Shown: piece after piece, positions 38,156 through 45,951 of the stretch
Numbering within the stretch: the first letter of the stretch is position 1
Layout: every line of letters starts with the position of its first letter
Notes under the pieces: generated by a model
Databases searched by the model: none
The model's input: only the letters and a program-made list of their open reading frames with translations
Told to the model about the DNA's origin: nothing
Source of the DNA: Acinetobacter celticus
GTDB taxonomy: Bacteria > Pseudomonadota > Gammaproteobacteria > Pseudomonadales > Moraxellaceae
Direction of reading: 5' to 3'
Assembly: GCF_001707755.1 (NCBI RefSeq)
Contig: NZ_MBDL01000009.1
Span: 62,001-126,000, forward strand
DNA length: 64,000 nucleotides
Position numbers and translations under genes: made by a program

Positions 38156-38240
38156 TGGTGGGGACGGAGAGACTCGAACTCTCACACCTTGCGGCGCTGG
38201 AACCTAAATCCAGTGCGTCTACCAATTTCGCCACGTCCCC
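38156..38240 (-). tRNA. tRNA-Leu(UAG), copy 1
   Basis: An 85-base class II tRNA with encoded CCA. Acceptor stem GGGGACG/CGTCCCC, anticodon loop TTTAGGT (anticodon TAG, reads CUA), variable arm with a GCAA tetraloop, T-arm with TTCGAGT. It is identical to the copy at 38343 and one base different from that at 38575. Confidence 0.95.
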
Positions 38241-38306
38241 ATTTTGGGTGCCAATAAACATTGGACTTTCAACAACTCAATTCAACTTAAGATGAATTTT
38301 TTACAA

Positions 38307-38333
38307 TAAAAAAGCAAGGCCAACTACCTTGCT
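38307..38333 (-). terminator. Internal terminator between tRNA-Leu copies 2 and 1
   Basis: AGCAAGG/CCTTGCT stem and T6 on the minus strand, nine bases after copy 2. It resembles the terminator at 38121, as expected from a tandem duplication. Confidence 0.8.
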
Positions 38334-38342
38334 CTAATATGA

Positions 38343-38427
38343 TGGTGGGGACGGAGAGACTCGAACTCTCACACCTTGCGGCGCTGGAACCTAAATCCAG
38401 TGCGTCTACCAATTTCGCCACGTCCCC
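38343..38427 (-). tRNA. tRNA-Leu(UAG), copy 2
   Basis: 85 bases with encoded CCA, same sequence as copy 1, anticodon TAG. Confidence 0.95.
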
Positions 38428-38466
38428 ATCATTGGGTACTAACATAAAGTTAGACTTTGTAAAACT

Positions 38467-38540
38467 TGGCAGAGGATCAAGGACTCGAACCTTGACGAAC
38501 GGTTTTGGAGACCGTCATGCTACCATTACACCAATCCTCT
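38467..38540 (-). tRNA. tRNA-Trp(CCA)
   Basis: A 74-base tRNA with encoded CCA. Anticodon stem ACGGT/ACCGT closes loop CTCCAAA, giving anticodon CCA. A1-U72, G5-C68 and discriminator G73 agree with known tRNA-Trp identity. The D-stem (GTGT/GCAT) has two wobble pairs and the D-loop AATGGTA is short, so it is slightly unusual. It lies between Leu copies 2 and 3. Confidence 0.85.
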
Positions 38541-38574
38541 ATTGCACATTCCTTAAACCTGTTTAAGATCTAAG

Positions 38575-38659
38575 TGGTGGGGACGGAGAGACTCGAACTC
38601 TCACACCTCGCGGCGCTGGAACCTAAATCCAGTGCGTCTACCAATTTCGCCACGTCCCC
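38575..38659 (-). tRNA. tRNA-Leu(UAG), copy 3
   Basis: 85 bases with CCA; differs from the other two copies by one base in the variable-arm loop (GCGA rather than GCAA, both GNRA). First gene of the cluster in the direction of transcription. Confidence 0.95.
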
Positions 38660-38766
38660 AATGGCTGTGTATATTATAGAGATCATTTAGACATGACAAG
38701 CCCTTTTTATAAAATTACTTCTTGTTTGATTAAATAAAAAACAAAAAAACTTTTTTTGCTTTTTTC

Positions 38767-39615
38767 TTAAACAATTTCAGTTATTAAGCATGTTTTTATT
38801 GGGTCAAAACTATCAACTCGTTGGCTTTTTTGCTTGGCAAGTAGCATTTGCAATAACGGTTTAAAACATAAAAAATGCTGAGGAAGATCAATATTTAAAC
38901 GTTGGCAATGTAAATAAGCCCAATCTTCATAACTCTGTGCCTGTAAACGCTGCCCTGTTAACCATTCCAACAGCACAATACCGAATGCATAAATATCACT
39001 TTGTATGCTTTTAGCTTGACCTTGAAATAATTCTGGCGCCATATAACGTGGTGTGGCATTCATTGTGGTCAAAGAAGAAGTATTGAGTGCTAAGGTCTGT
39101 TCAAAATCAATCAGTCTCACCCGCCCTTCATACACCACAAAATGTTCTTTCTTAATATCTGCATGTAACCAACCTAATCGAGTCAGTTCATCGAACATTT
39201 CCACTATCTGTAGCAATAACCATTTGATCTGGCCCACCCCCAGTTCTTCAGGTATCTGATCGAATGCTGGAGAAGCATCTGGTAAAAGCAACCCTTGCGA
39301 TTCACATGCATCGAATAACTGATGCTTTAGTTTTTTGACTGGCACAATTTGAAAGGGCAATAAAAAATGAGCCCCCAAAGAATGTAGCAAGGCATACATG
39401 CCTAATTCATGTTGAAATCCTAATATTGCGTGTTTAGAGTATGCTCCTACTCTCTGCTGGGTTTTAAGCCAAAACAATAAAGATGGTTCTGCATCTAAGG
39501 GTTGCGTTTGAATTTGATACAGTCGACGACCAAAGATGAAGCTTCTGGCCTTGGTTTTAAGAATAAAGTCTGCCGATTGCAATACTTGTTCATTCAACAA
39601 CAATGAATTCTGCAT
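38767..39615 (-). CDS. Divergent eukaryotic-like protein kinase
   Basis: The 282-residue protein has a kinase fold in order: a lysine candidate in LLFWLKTQ (K51), a C-helix glutamate candidate in FQHELGMY (E70), catalytic loop HADIKKEHF (residues 151-159), DFE at 170-172 instead of DFG, PRYMAPELF (APE) and SDIYAFGIVLLEWLTG. The N-lobe lacks a clear glycine loop, and the Mg-binding asparagine of the catalytic loop is a histidine (H158). It may be a weak kinase or a pseudokinase. Its first 26 bases overlap the end of the patatin-like gene upstream, so the two are probably made together. No membrane segment is seen. Confidence 0.8.
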   Translation of the reverse strand: MQNSLLLNEQVLQSADFILKTKARSFIFGRRLYQIQTQPLDAEPSLLFWLKTQQRVGAYSKHAILGFQHELGMYALLHSLGAHFLLPFQIVPVKKLKHQLFDACESQGLLLPDASPAFDQIPEELGVGQIKWLLLQIVEMFDELTRLGWLHADIKKEHFVVYEGRVRLIDFEQTLALNTSSLTTMNATPRYMAPELFQGQAKSIQSDIYAFGIVLLEWLTGQRLQAQSYEDWAYLHCQRLNIDLPQHFLCFKPLLQMLLAKQKSQRVDSFDPIKTCLITEIV

Positions 39616-41104
39616 GCTTTTTTTCTAGAGCATTTTGGTAATGCAATAATTCCAAACAATGTAAAATGGTTTTACCTACACGCGCCTGCGTTTCAATCAT
39701 TGAAATTTTAGGCCACGTCGCACGCTCACCTTCGCGTTGTAAGATTTTAAATAAATACGGTCGGGGGTTTTGTAACATATAGCTGTAATGACGCAAACTG
39801 TGTTTTCCGACAATATTCACATCACCATAATAACGCTGATCGACCACGCCATAACCATGATCTAATAAACGACGTATCGGCGGGACATTTCCAACACGCT
39901 CACGGGCAAAATCCATTACCCCTTTTGCCACCACTTTGCCTTGTCTACGAATAATTCGTTCAGGCCAACTCAGCATATCTTTACGAAAACGTGAAATATC
40001 ATTTTGCATAAAGGGCACAATATGCGGATTCACCTGACTAGCAATTGAATAGTTAATATTGTACAAACGCGCCATTTTTTGTTGCGGGAAGTCACTGCGT
40101 ACACTGCCATCAACCCAACTTGTCGATGCCATATACGGTGTATATTGTCCATCATAACGCTTGCTGGTGAGCTTCACGGGTGGAAACAACACAGGAACTG
40201 CACAAGAAGCCAATACCGCGCTCCACACCAATAAGTCTGGCGAAGTATACGCATTCATAATACGGGCATCTTGTGAAGCATCGTATGGTGCTACAGCAAT
40301 ATTAATATCTAAGCCCGACTCCTTTTTTGCTTCTGCAAAGGTCAAATTACCCAAATTTTCTTTTAAGAAATTTTTTAAATATTTAACATCAGCCAAACCA
40401 CCATTCCCTTTGAGCAAGTCGCTGATTTTCCTGAAGTGAAAGGCTTCGCTATAAAAGTTCTGCCCTTTCAAAATTTCCATAAATGCAGAAGGTTTAGATA
40501 CGCCTAACATTGCAGTCATTAGCGCGCCTGCGCTCGAACCAGACAGCACTTTAGGCATTAAGTCTTGTTCCATCAGCGCTTTGCATACCCCTGTATGAAA
40601 TAAACCTAATGTAGACCCACCTGAAAACATCATGGCAGGCTGACCAAATGCTTTTTGAGATTGCTCAAAAAAACTGATTTTCTCTGACAAAGTAAGGCAT
40701 TCACACTCTTTTGAAGCAATAAATGCCAAACTTTCGCTGACTTCTGCAACATAGTCTTCAATAATTTTTTTAGTGCCGACATAAGCCACAGAAAACAGCA
40801 ATGGATGTGCAATATTTGCAATATCGTAAGTTAACCCTTCACTTAAAATATACATTAAATCACGGGTGCGCTTTTGCATTCTGTAACGCTTCAACAAGGC
40901 TGAGCGATGTACAATAATTTCAGAATCAAAATATGGTGAATGATTGTCTAACTTCCATTCCTGTGCCCCAGACTCTTCATCTATTTTAAGGGCAACACTT
41001 TTCCATTCTTCATAGTTTTCAGCAGTTTCTAACTGTCGTTTTAATTTTTTTATGCGGTACGCTTGATGCGGATTTACATCTCGTGAAAAATCTTTAAATA
41101 GCAT
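39590..41104 (-). CDS. Patatin-like phospholipase with DUF3336 domain
   Basis: The 504-residue protein has an N-terminal DUF3336 region (residues ~1-140: RIKKLKRQLETAENYEEWK) and a patatin domain: oxyanion loop MMFSGGSTLGLFHTGV, nucleophile GSSAGALMTAM (GxSxG) and the dyad aspartate in SWVDGSVRSDFP. This architecture occurs in triacylglycerol lipases and phospholipases of yeast and bacteria. The ATG at 41104 has GAGGA seven bases upstream; the ATG two codons earlier does not. The kinase-like gene overlaps its end by 26 bases, suggesting joint regulation or a functional link. Confidence 0.9.
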   Translation of the reverse strand: MLFKDFSRDVNPHQAYRIKKLKRQLETAENYEEWKSVALKIDEESGAQEWKLDNHSPYFDSEIIVHRSALLKRYRMQKRTRDLMYILSEGLTYDIANIAHPLLFSVAYVGTKKIIEDYVAEVSESLAFIASKECECLTLSEKISFFEQSQKAFGQPAMMFSGGSTLGLFHTGVCKALMEQDLMPKVLSGSSAGALMTAMLGVSKPSAFMEILKGQNFYSEAFHFRKISDLLKGNGGLADVKYLKNFLKENLGNLTFAEAKKESGLDINIAVAPYDASQDARIMNAYTSPDLLVWSAVLASCAVPVLFPPVKLTSKRYDGQYTPYMASTSWVDGSVRSDFPQQKMARLYNINYSIASQVNPHIVPFMQNDISRFRKDMLSWPERIIRRQGKVVAKGVMDFARERVGNVPPIRRLLDHGYGVVDQRYYGDVNIVGKHSLRHYSYMLQNPRPYLFKILQREGERATWPKISMIETQARVGKTILHCLELLHYQNALEKKHAEFIVVE

Positions 41105-41283
41105 ATCCATTCCTCAGCGCGAGCTTTTTATTTATTACATTTCTTTAAAACTAAAACTGTTGCGAAATTTGATTCGTGATTCAATAGCAATGACAGCGTT
41201 AAGTTGGCACAATCTACCGAAATACTATACATTGTTGCTGTAAAATTACATCTATTCATCGATTAATCACAAGCTGAATTTTC

Positions 41284-42156
41284 ATGACCAACATTGATTT
41301 ACCAGACAATATTTTAAAATCGCTTTCTACAGTACTTTTGCAATTACAGCAAACTTTACCAGAAATACGACAAATACCCGATTTTTCAAGTAGCGCCTAT
41401 AAATGGCAAGACAAACAATTAAAACCCATTCATCAACCTAAAAAAATGTTTTTGGATAATTTAAAGGGCATTGAAAGACAAAAAGAAAAAGTCATTCAAA
41501 ATACGCTCCAGTTTTTAAACGGATTCCCTGCCAATGACGTTCTACTTACAGGTTCTCGTGGTACAGGAAAGTCATCGATTGTTCGCGCATTATTGACAGC
41601 CTATGAAGCACAAGGGCTTCGTCTAATTGAAATTGAACGAGATGACTTATCTGACCTACCCGAAATTCAAAAGATTATTGCCAATCGCCCTGAAAAATTC
41701 ATTGTGTATTGTGATGATTTAGCATTTAACGCTGAAGATGAAAACTATCGTAGTTTAAAAAGTGTGTTGGATGGTTCATTACAATCGGGTTCAAGTAATT
41801 TTATTATTTATGCCACCAGCAACCGTCGTCATTTATTGCCTGAATTCATGCATGAAAATACGCCCGTCACTAGAGTCGATGTTCCACAATATACAGAATT
41901 ACACCCACAAGAGGCCATTGAGGAAAAAATCTCTCTGTCAGATCGTTTTGGTTTGTGGTTGTCATTTTATCCAATGGATCAAAAATTATATCTGGAAATT
42001 GTAGAGCATTATTTGGCAAAAGCAGAGATGCCCTTTACCGAGGAAACTCGTGCTGAAGCCTTAAGATGGTGTCAATTACGGGGCCAACGTTCTGGACGAG
42101 CAGCTTACCAATTTTCTAAACATTGGATTGGGTCAACCCAGCTTGCTTCTAATTAG
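41284..42156 (+). CDS. DUF815 AAA+ ATPase
   Basis: The 290-residue protein matches DUF815: FLNGFPANDVLLTGSRGTGKSS contains Walker A (GSRGTGKSS), FIVYCDDLAF is Walker B, and IIYATSNRRHLLPE is the sensor 1 region. A C-terminal helical part (REAALRWCQLRGQRSGRA-like) follows. Its function is unknown. It diverges from the patatin-like gene, 180 bases away. Confidence 0.87.
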   Translation: MTNIDLPDNILKSLSTVLLQLQQTLPEIRQIPDFSSSAYKWQDKQLKPIHQPKKMFLDNLKGIERQKEKVIQNTLQFLNGFPANDVLLTGSRGTGKSSIVRALLTAYEAQGLRLIEIERDDLSDLPEIQKIIANRPEKFIVYCDDLAFNAEDENYRSLKSVLDGSLQSGSSNFIIYATSNRRHLLPEFMHENTPVTRVDVPQYTELHPQEAIEEKISLSDRFGLWLSFYPMDQKLYLEIVEHYLAKAEMPFTEETRAEALRWCQLRGQRSGRAAYQFSKHWIGSTQLASN

Positions 42157-42442
42157 GAAAAGTCTCAGTTTTGATCATCCATTGATTTATGAATGCTATA
42201 CGCTTTAAATCAATGGACATCTTCTTGCCTCTACCTTGCGTTGCCTAATTTATTTTACATCCCCCTATTTCTTTAAAAATGACCTTATTGTATAGAACAG
42301 ATAAGCAACTATTGTGATCAGCTTTTGGATTTTGACATATCAAAGGTCGACAAAATGCTTCAAACTCTGTGCAACCTCTTTCTTATAGTCATGTATATTT
42401 TTCATTATTTAGAGAGGATTCACCCATTTTAAGGACTCACCG

Positions 42443-43009
42443 ATGACCGACACCGAACTCAATTCACTTTCAGTTGAAACCGATGCAAAACTATTTTCAC
42501 GCAGTTTTGACTTTTCACTCGACTTTGAAAAAATCAACTTTAGAAAACGTCCAAAATTGTACCGTATTGGCCGTGGTGAAGAAGGTGTATTATTGGTTGA
42601 ACCGTACAAGTCTGAAATTCTACCGTTTTGGGCGTTTGAAGATGTAGCTCAAGCGACCGAAAGCAGCGATAAAATTTTCGCCTTATTTTTAGAATATTTG
42701 GAAAATAACGATTTTGTTGGCGCAGACATGGCACGCAAATTCTTGTTGATGGGTTATACCCGTGCGCGTCGTTATGCCAATCATAAAAAAGGTTCGATTA
42801 AAACTGGCCGCAAAAGCAAAGGCGCAACCCCTAAAGTAAAAGCCGCAGTTGACGTAGCGAACCCAACTGAAAAACCACAACGTAGCCCTGAAGATTTAGC
42901 CAAAGTTGCGGTTGCTAAAATCTTTAAAGAAAAAAGCGATCAAGCTAAAGCCAATGAAAAATACGTTGAGTTGAAAGAAAAGTTCAATGAAATGATCCGT
43001 AAAGATTAA
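42443..43009 (+). CDS. DUF4385-family protein
   Basis: The 188-residue protein matches the DUF4385 pattern: FDFSLDFEKINFRKRPKLYR, IGRGEEGVLLVEPYKSEILP, then DFVGADMARKFLLMGYTRAR followed by RYANHKKG. The C-terminal third (residues 115-188) is Lys/Ala-rich and probably helical or disordered and looks nucleic-acid-like in charge. No function is established. A very long terminator follows at 43024. The 286 bases before it (42157-42442) hold nothing recognisable. Confidence 0.83.
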   Translation: MTDTELNSLSVETDAKLFSRSFDFSLDFEKINFRKRPKLYRIGRGEEGVLLVEPYKSEILPFWAFEDVAQATESSDKIFALFLEYLENNDFVGADMARKFLLMGYTRARRYANHKKGSIKTGRKSKGATPKVKAAVDVANPTEKPQRSPEDLAKVAVAKIFKEKSDQAKANEKYVELKEKFNEMIRKD

Positions 43010-43023
43010 TCATTTCATTTCTG

Positions 43024-43065
43024 AATAAGGCGCAATATTTCTTAAAATATTGCGCCTTATTTTTT
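43024..43065 (+). terminator. Strong bidirectional-type terminator
   Basis: A perfect 17-bp stem (43024-43040 with 43045-43061) around a four-base loop, with T-run on the plus strand. Confidence 0.9.
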
Positions 43066-43183
43066 GATAAAAATAACTAAATATAGGTATAGCTCATTTC
43101 TGATATAAGAAATACTCTCAGAAATCCAATAATGAAATATTAGAAGAGTTATGAATGTTGATCAAAAAATACTTAAAATAAAA

Positions 43184-44194
43184 TTACTCTGGCTTTGTTA
43201 GCTCAGTCATCGGCCAACGCGGTGTCGTCGTTACTGACAGCCCATCACATTGCCCTGATTTTAAGCGCTGATAACCCGCAAAAGCAATCATAGCGCCATT
43301 GTCTGTACACAACGCAGGTTCTGCATAAAATACAGTTGCTCGAATTTTCATTAGATCCGCTTCCAAACGTTCACGTAAACGACTGTTAGCGCTGACGCCA
43401 CCTGCGATCACCAAACGCTTTAAACCTGTTTGCTTTAAGGCTTTCACCGATTTTTTAACCAGTGTATCGACCAATGCTTCTTGGAAAGAGGCAGCAATAT
43501 CTGCTTCACGGCCTTCGCCTTCCACTTTTTTTAACTGCACCGATACCGCTGTTTTCAGACCACTAAAAGAAAAGTCTAAACCTTGGTGCAACATTGGACG
43601 TGGAAATGCAAAGGCATTCATATCTCCATCCACAGCCAATTTTGAAATATTAGGCCCACCTGGATAAGGCAACCCCATCATTTTAGCGACTTTATCAAAA
43701 GCTTCACCCGCCGCATCATCAATAGACTCACCTAATAACTCATACTGACCAATACCATAGGCTGCCATGAGTTGCGTGTGACCACCTGAAACCAACAAGG
43801 CAACGAATGGAAATTCTGGAGGTGTTTCAGACAATAAAGGTGCCAACATATGCCCTTCCATATGATGCACACCAATTGCAGGTTTATTCAATGCAAAGGC
43901 TAAAGTCCGACCAAACAGTGCACCCGTCATAAGTGCCCCCATTAAACCCGGCCCACGCGTATATGCAATGGCATCAATCTCTGATTTTTTCACGCCACTG
44001 TCTGCCAGTAATTGCGTCATGAGTGGCACCAATTTACGCACATGATCACGTGACGCCAGCTCTGGTACAACTCCGCCATATTCTGCATGCAATTTAATTT
44101 GGCTATACAGCACTTGTCCGCGCAAGCCTAGTTCACTGTCATACAGCGCTAATCCGGTTTCATCACAAGATGTTTCTAAGCCTAAAACGATCAT
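43184..44194 (-). CDS. tsaD: tRNA N6-threonylcarbamoyladenosine transferase subunit TsaD
   Basis: The 336-residue Kae1/TsaD protein transfers the threonylcarbamoyl group to A37 of ANN-reading tRNAs, with TsaB and TsaE. The start [14 protein letters not shown], the iron ligands in [20 protein letters not shown], and [13 protein letters not shown] are all present. I take the ATG at 44194, which gives the family N-terminus and length (E. coli 337 residues); the frame is open 30 codons further but those residues are unlike TsaD. It diverges from rpsU. Confidence 0.96.
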   Translation of the reverse strand: MIVLGLETSCDETGLALYDSELGLRGQVLYSQIKLHAEYGGVVPELASRDHVRKLVPLMTQLLADSGVKKSEIDAIAYTRGPGLMGALMTGALFGRTLAFALNKPAIGVHHMEGHMLAPLLSETPPEFPFVALLVSGGHTQLMAAYGIGQYELLGESIDDAAGEAFDKVAKMMGLPYPGGPNISKLAVDGDMNAFAFPRPMLHQGLDFSFSGLKTAVSVQLKKVEGEGREADIAASFQEALVDTLVKKSVKALKQTGLKRLVIAGGVSANSRLRERLEADLMKIRATVFYAEPALCTDNGAMIAFAGYQRLKSGQCDGLSVTTTPRWPMTELTKPE

Positions 44195-44340
44195 TAAACT
44201 GCCTATAACCTGTATCAAATCTATTGCAAAGCCCATTATAGACTTGTGGTATGAGATGTAAATGAGTAAAATACTGACCTTCACTTGTGATCCAAGGCAA
44301 TTCAGCCTAGATCTTATCCATAACTTAATGAGGATTCTTC

Positions 44341-44556
44341 ATGCCACAAGTTAAATTGAAAGAAGGCGAACCAGTAGACGTAGCTATCCGTCGTTTCAAA
44401 CGTTCATGCGAAAAAGCGGGCGTTTTAGCTGACGTTCGTAAGCGCGAATTCTATGAAAAACCAACTCAAGAACGTAAGCGCAAAAAAGCTGCTGCTGTTA
44501 AACGCTACCAAAAGAAATTGGCGCGTGAATCAGTACGTACTACTCGCCTTTACTAA
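44341..44556 (+). CDS. rpsU: 30S ribosomal protein S21
   Basis: A 71-residue basic protein with the S21 pattern: [21 protein letters not shown] and [25 protein letters not shown] lies before the ATG. It is the first gene of rpsU-yqeY and is divergent from tsaD, 146 bases away. S21 sits on the platform of the 30S subunit near the anti-Shine-Dalgarno sequence. Confidence 0.98.
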
Positions 44557-44589
44557 GATTAATTTGTGATTAACTGCCTGGATAACTAA

Positions 44590-45036
44590 ATGACTACTTT
44601 AAAAAACCAAATAACTGACGTTTTAAAAGCAACAATGCGTGCTAAAGAAATGGGTAAGTTAACGGTAATACGTGGTCTTCAGGCAGCAATTAAGCAAATC
44701 GAAGTCGATGATCGCGTTGAACTTGACGACGCTCAAGTTCTTGCGGTTATTGAAAAGCAAATAAAACAACGTAAAGAATCGATTAAAGCCTTTCTAGGCG
44801 CTAGTCGAGATGATTTAGCTAGTAAAGAGCAAGCCGAACTTGAGATTTTATCTCAATTTCTACCAGAAGCTATGACTGAGGAAGAGCTTGATTCTATCAT
44901 TGCGCAGACTATCTCTGCGCAAGAAGCTACTAGCATGAAAGATATGGGTAAGGTGATGAACTCTCTGCGTCCGCTCATAGCCGGGCGCGCCGATCCTTCA
45001 CAAGTTTCCGCTAAAATTAAAGCAAAACTTTCTTAA
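44590..45036 (+). CDS. GatB/YqeY domain protein
   Basis: The 148-residue protein is of the YqeY family: LKNQITDVLKATMRAKEMG, IEVDDRVELDDAQVLAVIEK, QAELEILSQFLPEAMTEEEL and DMGKVMNSLRPLIAGRADPS. YqeY resembles the tail domain of the GatB amidotransferase subunit and commonly follows rpsU; it may assist tRNA-related functions, but this is not proven. It starts 33 bases after rpsU. Confidence 0.93.
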   Translation: MTTLKNQITDVLKATMRAKEMGKLTVIRGLQAAIKQIEVDDRVELDDAQVLAVIEKQIKQRKESIKAFLGASRDDLASKEQAELEILSQFLPEAMTEEELDSIIAQTISAQEATSMKDMGKVMNSLRPLIAGRADPSQVSAKIKAKLS

Positions 45037-45130
45037 CCCTCATCACACTTCTTTGACGTTGAACTGCCTTTCACTACGAAGACAGTTCATCTGCAAGTCT
45101 ATTTATTAGATCTTTTTACACCCCATACTT

Positions 45131-45493
45131 CTAATTAAAATCACACTGTACATTATAATTTTTCAATATTTGCATTTCCTTCGACGACAACATCTGCGCT
45201 ACCACATCCTTTTTGGTCAGATTGACATATTTTTTATCTAAATATGCACGATTCGCATCAGCAGCTTGATATAGATCATCCGCATGCTTCGCCAAAATCC
45301 CACAAAACGTCTTTTGCTGTTCTGCATTAAAGCCCCGTTGCATCGGGTCTAAAGTATTAAAAAAATTCCGAGTATCTTGCTGATAACGATCATTAATTTT
45401 ACTGACCGCCAATACATATTGTTCCGCACTGGCCGCGTGTACAGCCTGCAACCCCAAACCTGTCATAAAAAAAGCAACTATCATTTTTTTCAT
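45131..45493 (-). CDS. Small secreted protein of unknown function
   Basis: The 120-residue protein begins with a signal peptide (KKMIVAFFMTGLGLQAVHA) and continues as a largely helical mature part. Two cysteines, in KTFCGILAKH and NVQCDFN, could form a disulfide in the periplasm. I recognise no domain. It is transcribed alone on the minus strand; the GFA-family gene lies upstream with a gap of 68 bases. Confidence 0.7.
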   Translation of the reverse strand: MKKMIVAFFMTGLGLQAVHAASAEQYVLAVSKINDRYQQDTRNFFNTLDPMQRGFNAEQQKTFCGILAKHADDLYQAADANRAYLDKKYVNLTKKDVVAQMLSSKEMQILKNYNVQCDFN

Positions 45494-45561
45494 TTAATAA
45501 GTCTTTCAAATTAAATTATCAAGTGAATACATTGTAGCACTGAGCATTTTCAGGCTACAGA

Positions 45562-45933
45562 TTAAAGAAGATTGAAACCAATAAAATTGGGGAAATATTC
45601 CTGATAAGCCAACTCTTTGGGTGCAGGCAATTTACCTTGTGTAACTGTACCCAATCTTAAACGCAAAATATGAGGTAAATCTAAACGATATGAATAAATT
45701 GGACTACCGCATTGACCACAAAATACGCGCGCTTTGTTTTCTGTATGAAAATATTCTTTTAATGCATCCGAACCCTGCAATATTTTAAATTTTGTTCGAT
45801 CAATCGGACTATTCCAACCAAACAAGGCGCCTTGCGCAAGCTTGCAATGCGGACAACAACATAAAATACTTTCCTCAATATCTGCCAAATAATGATATTG
45901 AATCCTTCCACATAAGCACTGACCTTGTATCAT
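45562..45933 (-). CDS. GFA (CENP-V/glutathione-dependent formaldehyde-activating) family protein
   Basis: The 123-residue protein has the GFA zinc pattern: CLCGRIQYHY, CCCPHCKLAQGA and FCGQCGSPIYS. The family includes glutathione-dependent formaldehyde-activating enzymes, but most members are uncharacterised, so a formaldehyde role should not be assumed. The ATG directly follows a G6 run, an unusual leader with little spacing. Confidence 0.87.
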   Translation of the reverse strand: MIQGQCLCGRIQYHYLADIEESILCCCPHCKLAQGALFGWNSPIDRTKFKILQGSDALKEYFHTENKARVFCGQCGSPIYSYRLDLPHILRLRLGTVTQGKLPAPKELAYQEYFPNFIGFNLL

Positions 45934-45951
45934 CCCCCCCTAAATATGCGC

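Noticed and set aside
38339..38566. A 75-residue plus-strand frame across the tRNA region
   Set aside because: It covers two tRNA genes on the opposite strand and is explained by them.
38100..38680. Tandem repeats of the tRNA region as a CRISPR-like array
   Set aside because: The repeats fold as complete tRNAs with encoded CCA and have irregular spacing.
45037..45130. Possible terminator after yqeY (GAACTG/CAGTTC)
   Set aside because: The loop is too long and no T-run follows closely.
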